From positions 1 through 5,712 of the forward strand of contig JAJRCM010000084.1 of NCBI GenBank assembly GCA_028678965.1: DNA of 5,712 bases, given 5' to 3'. The translations under genes were made by a program, and so were the position numbers. Shown here in pieces: positions 5,258 to 5,712 of this stretch (position 1 is its first letter; each line of letters begins with the position of its first letter). This stretch comes from Methanomicrobiales archaeon. GTDB lineage: Archaea; Halobacteriota; Methanomicrobia; Methanomicrobiales; JACTUA01. The notes beneath the pieces are model-generated. The model ran no database searches and was not told the origin of the DNA. It saw only the letters and a program-made list of their open reading frames with translations.

Positions 5258-5310
5258 TGGTGCTTTCCGAGTAAATTGTTTTCGACGAGCGTAGCACCAG
5301 ATGTAACATC
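5258..5310. repeat. Intergenic inverted repeats around repeat copy B
   Basis: TGGTGCT (5258-5264) and AGCACCA (5293-5299) are a perfect 7-bp inverted repeat with a 28-base spacer. The spacer contains most of the repeat copy at 5275-5296. GATGT-A-ACATC (5300-5310) follows at once as a perfect odd palindrome. The rest of the 180-bp gap between the two convergent genes shows nothing gene-like. Confidence 0.4.
5275..5296 (+). repeat. Imperfect repeat, copy B (partner at 1-20)
   Basis: This copy reads ATTGTT, TT, CGACGA, G, CG, TA, GCA. It differs from the copy at 1-20 by a 2-base insertion and three substitutions. It lies in non-coding DNA between convergent genes, while the other copy lies in a decayed gene. 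Both positions suit a dispersed element. Only two copies are visible in this window. Confidence 0.35.
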
Positions 5311-5315
5311 ACCGT

Positions 5316-5321
5316 AAAAAA
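5316..5321 (-). terminator. Possible oligo-T terminator of the DUF4389 gene
   Basis: The minus strand has a T-run, CCCATTTTTTACGG, about 60 bases past the DUF4389 stop, preceded by a C-rich stretch. It fits archaeal T-run termination. For the convergent RNase J-like gene only a weak TTGTTTT (5277-5282) is seen. Confidence 0.35.
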
Positions 5322-5379
5322 TGGGAGGGGGGGAAATCTTGTCACCATTACTGGAGATTGAATACTATTCAGATTATTT

Positions 5380-5712
5380 CTATTTTCTAGGGAATTCCTC
5401 GAAGATCCTGACCGGCACCGGAAGAACGTCCGGTCGGGTGTCAGTCATCAGGCTTACGTAACTGAACACATGCACATAGTACTCCAGGTATCCTCTCATA
5501 AAATTGCTCAAACTCTCATTCCGGCGTGCGAGGATGAGAATATGGAACCACTGTATGCATCCGCAGATCCAGGCAAGCATCCCATAGACTCCAACTATGA
5601 TCCCGATAACAATCCAGTACAGGATCCGTATAAAAAGTTCGATCCTCCCTGCCTCGGCTTCAAAGACAAAGAGTTCCCTCAGTGGTAGCTTCTCGGCTGT
5701 ACCTTTTTTGAC
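5380..5712 (-). CDS. DUF4389-type small membrane protein, 5' end outside the window
   Basis: An open minus-strand frame enters from the right edge and ends at TAG 5382-5380, giving 110 residues without a start codon. It resembles DUF4389 proteins, membrane proteins of unknown function. A short charged N-terminal part (LPLRELFVFEAEAGRIELF, 9-27) leads into one or two hydrophobic helices (IRILYWIVIGIIVGVYGMLA, 28-47, then WICGCIQWFHILILA, 48-62). The family-like tail follows: NFMRGYLEYYVHVFSYVSLM (70-89), TDTRPD, and a C-terminal PVPVRIFEEFPRK. The conserved pattern of Arg-Gly, aromatic residues and a final (L/M)TD with Pro is what I used for the call. Probably only a few N-terminal residues are missing. 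A T-run lies downstream at 5316-5321. No function can be given; nothing in the neighbourhood points to one. Confidence 0.75.
   Translation of the reverse strand, partial: VKKGTAEKLPLRELFVFEAEAGRIELFIRILYWIVIGIIVGVYGMLAWICGCIQWFHILILARRNESLSNFMRGYLEYYVHVFSYVSLMTDTRPDVLPVPVRIFEEFPRK

Noticed and set aside
5320..5336. Poly-G/poly-A tract (ATGGGAGGGGGGG) as a functional element
   Set aside because: It is a simple low-complexity run. Only the T-run on the minus strand has a plausible role, and it is listed as a terminator.

Overview
The window looks like chromosomal DNA from a euryarchaeal methanogen, most likely of the Methanomicrobia/Methanomicrobiales kind (inference). The reasons are: AT-rich archaeal TATA-like boxes ahead of genes, Shine-Dalgarno matches of the GGAGGTGAT type, oligo-T ends rather than bacterial terminators, an archaeal-style Fe/Mn superoxide dismutase, and two membrane families (DUF1646 and DUF4389) that I know from methanogens. 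There are no RNA genes, CRISPR arrays or recognisable transposases.

Layout, left to right. Positions 1-513 (minus) hold a broken DUF1646-type membrane protein gene with an early frameshift and a later internal deletion; it continues off the left edge. Positions 514-707 are a gap with a strong TATA-like box and a doubtful 34-codon ORF. mntP (708-1268, minus) encodes a manganese exporter. It diverges from a LysE-family exporter gene (1385-2011, plus) across a 116-bp spacer that contains two overlapping, mutually exclusive inverted repeats. A superoxide dismutase gene (2066-2671, minus) converges on the LysE gene. Behind it lies a repeat-rich 163-bp gap, then a cyclophilin-type peptidyl-prolyl isomerase with a lipoprotein signal (2835-3440, minus). 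A 205-bp divergent promoter region separates this from a 517-residue beta-CASP metallo-beta-lactamase protein related to RNase J (3646-5199, plus). The right end holds a small DUF4389 membrane protein gene (5380-5712, minus) cut by the window edge.

How the genes fit together: the central block (Mn exporter, LysE-superfamily exporter, superoxide dismutase) suggests metal homeostasis and oxygen defence in an anaerobe. The secreted cyclophilin could be an envelope protein-folding factor, and the RNase J-like protein an RNA-processing or decay enzyme. Apart from this loose theme there is no operon: almost every gene has its own intergenic region, and orientation alternates. The most unusual features are the decayed DUF1646 gene, a short imperfect repeat found both at the extreme left end and at 5275-5296, and the switch-like hairpin pair ahead of the LysE-family gene. 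I did not find a convincing new multi-gene system.
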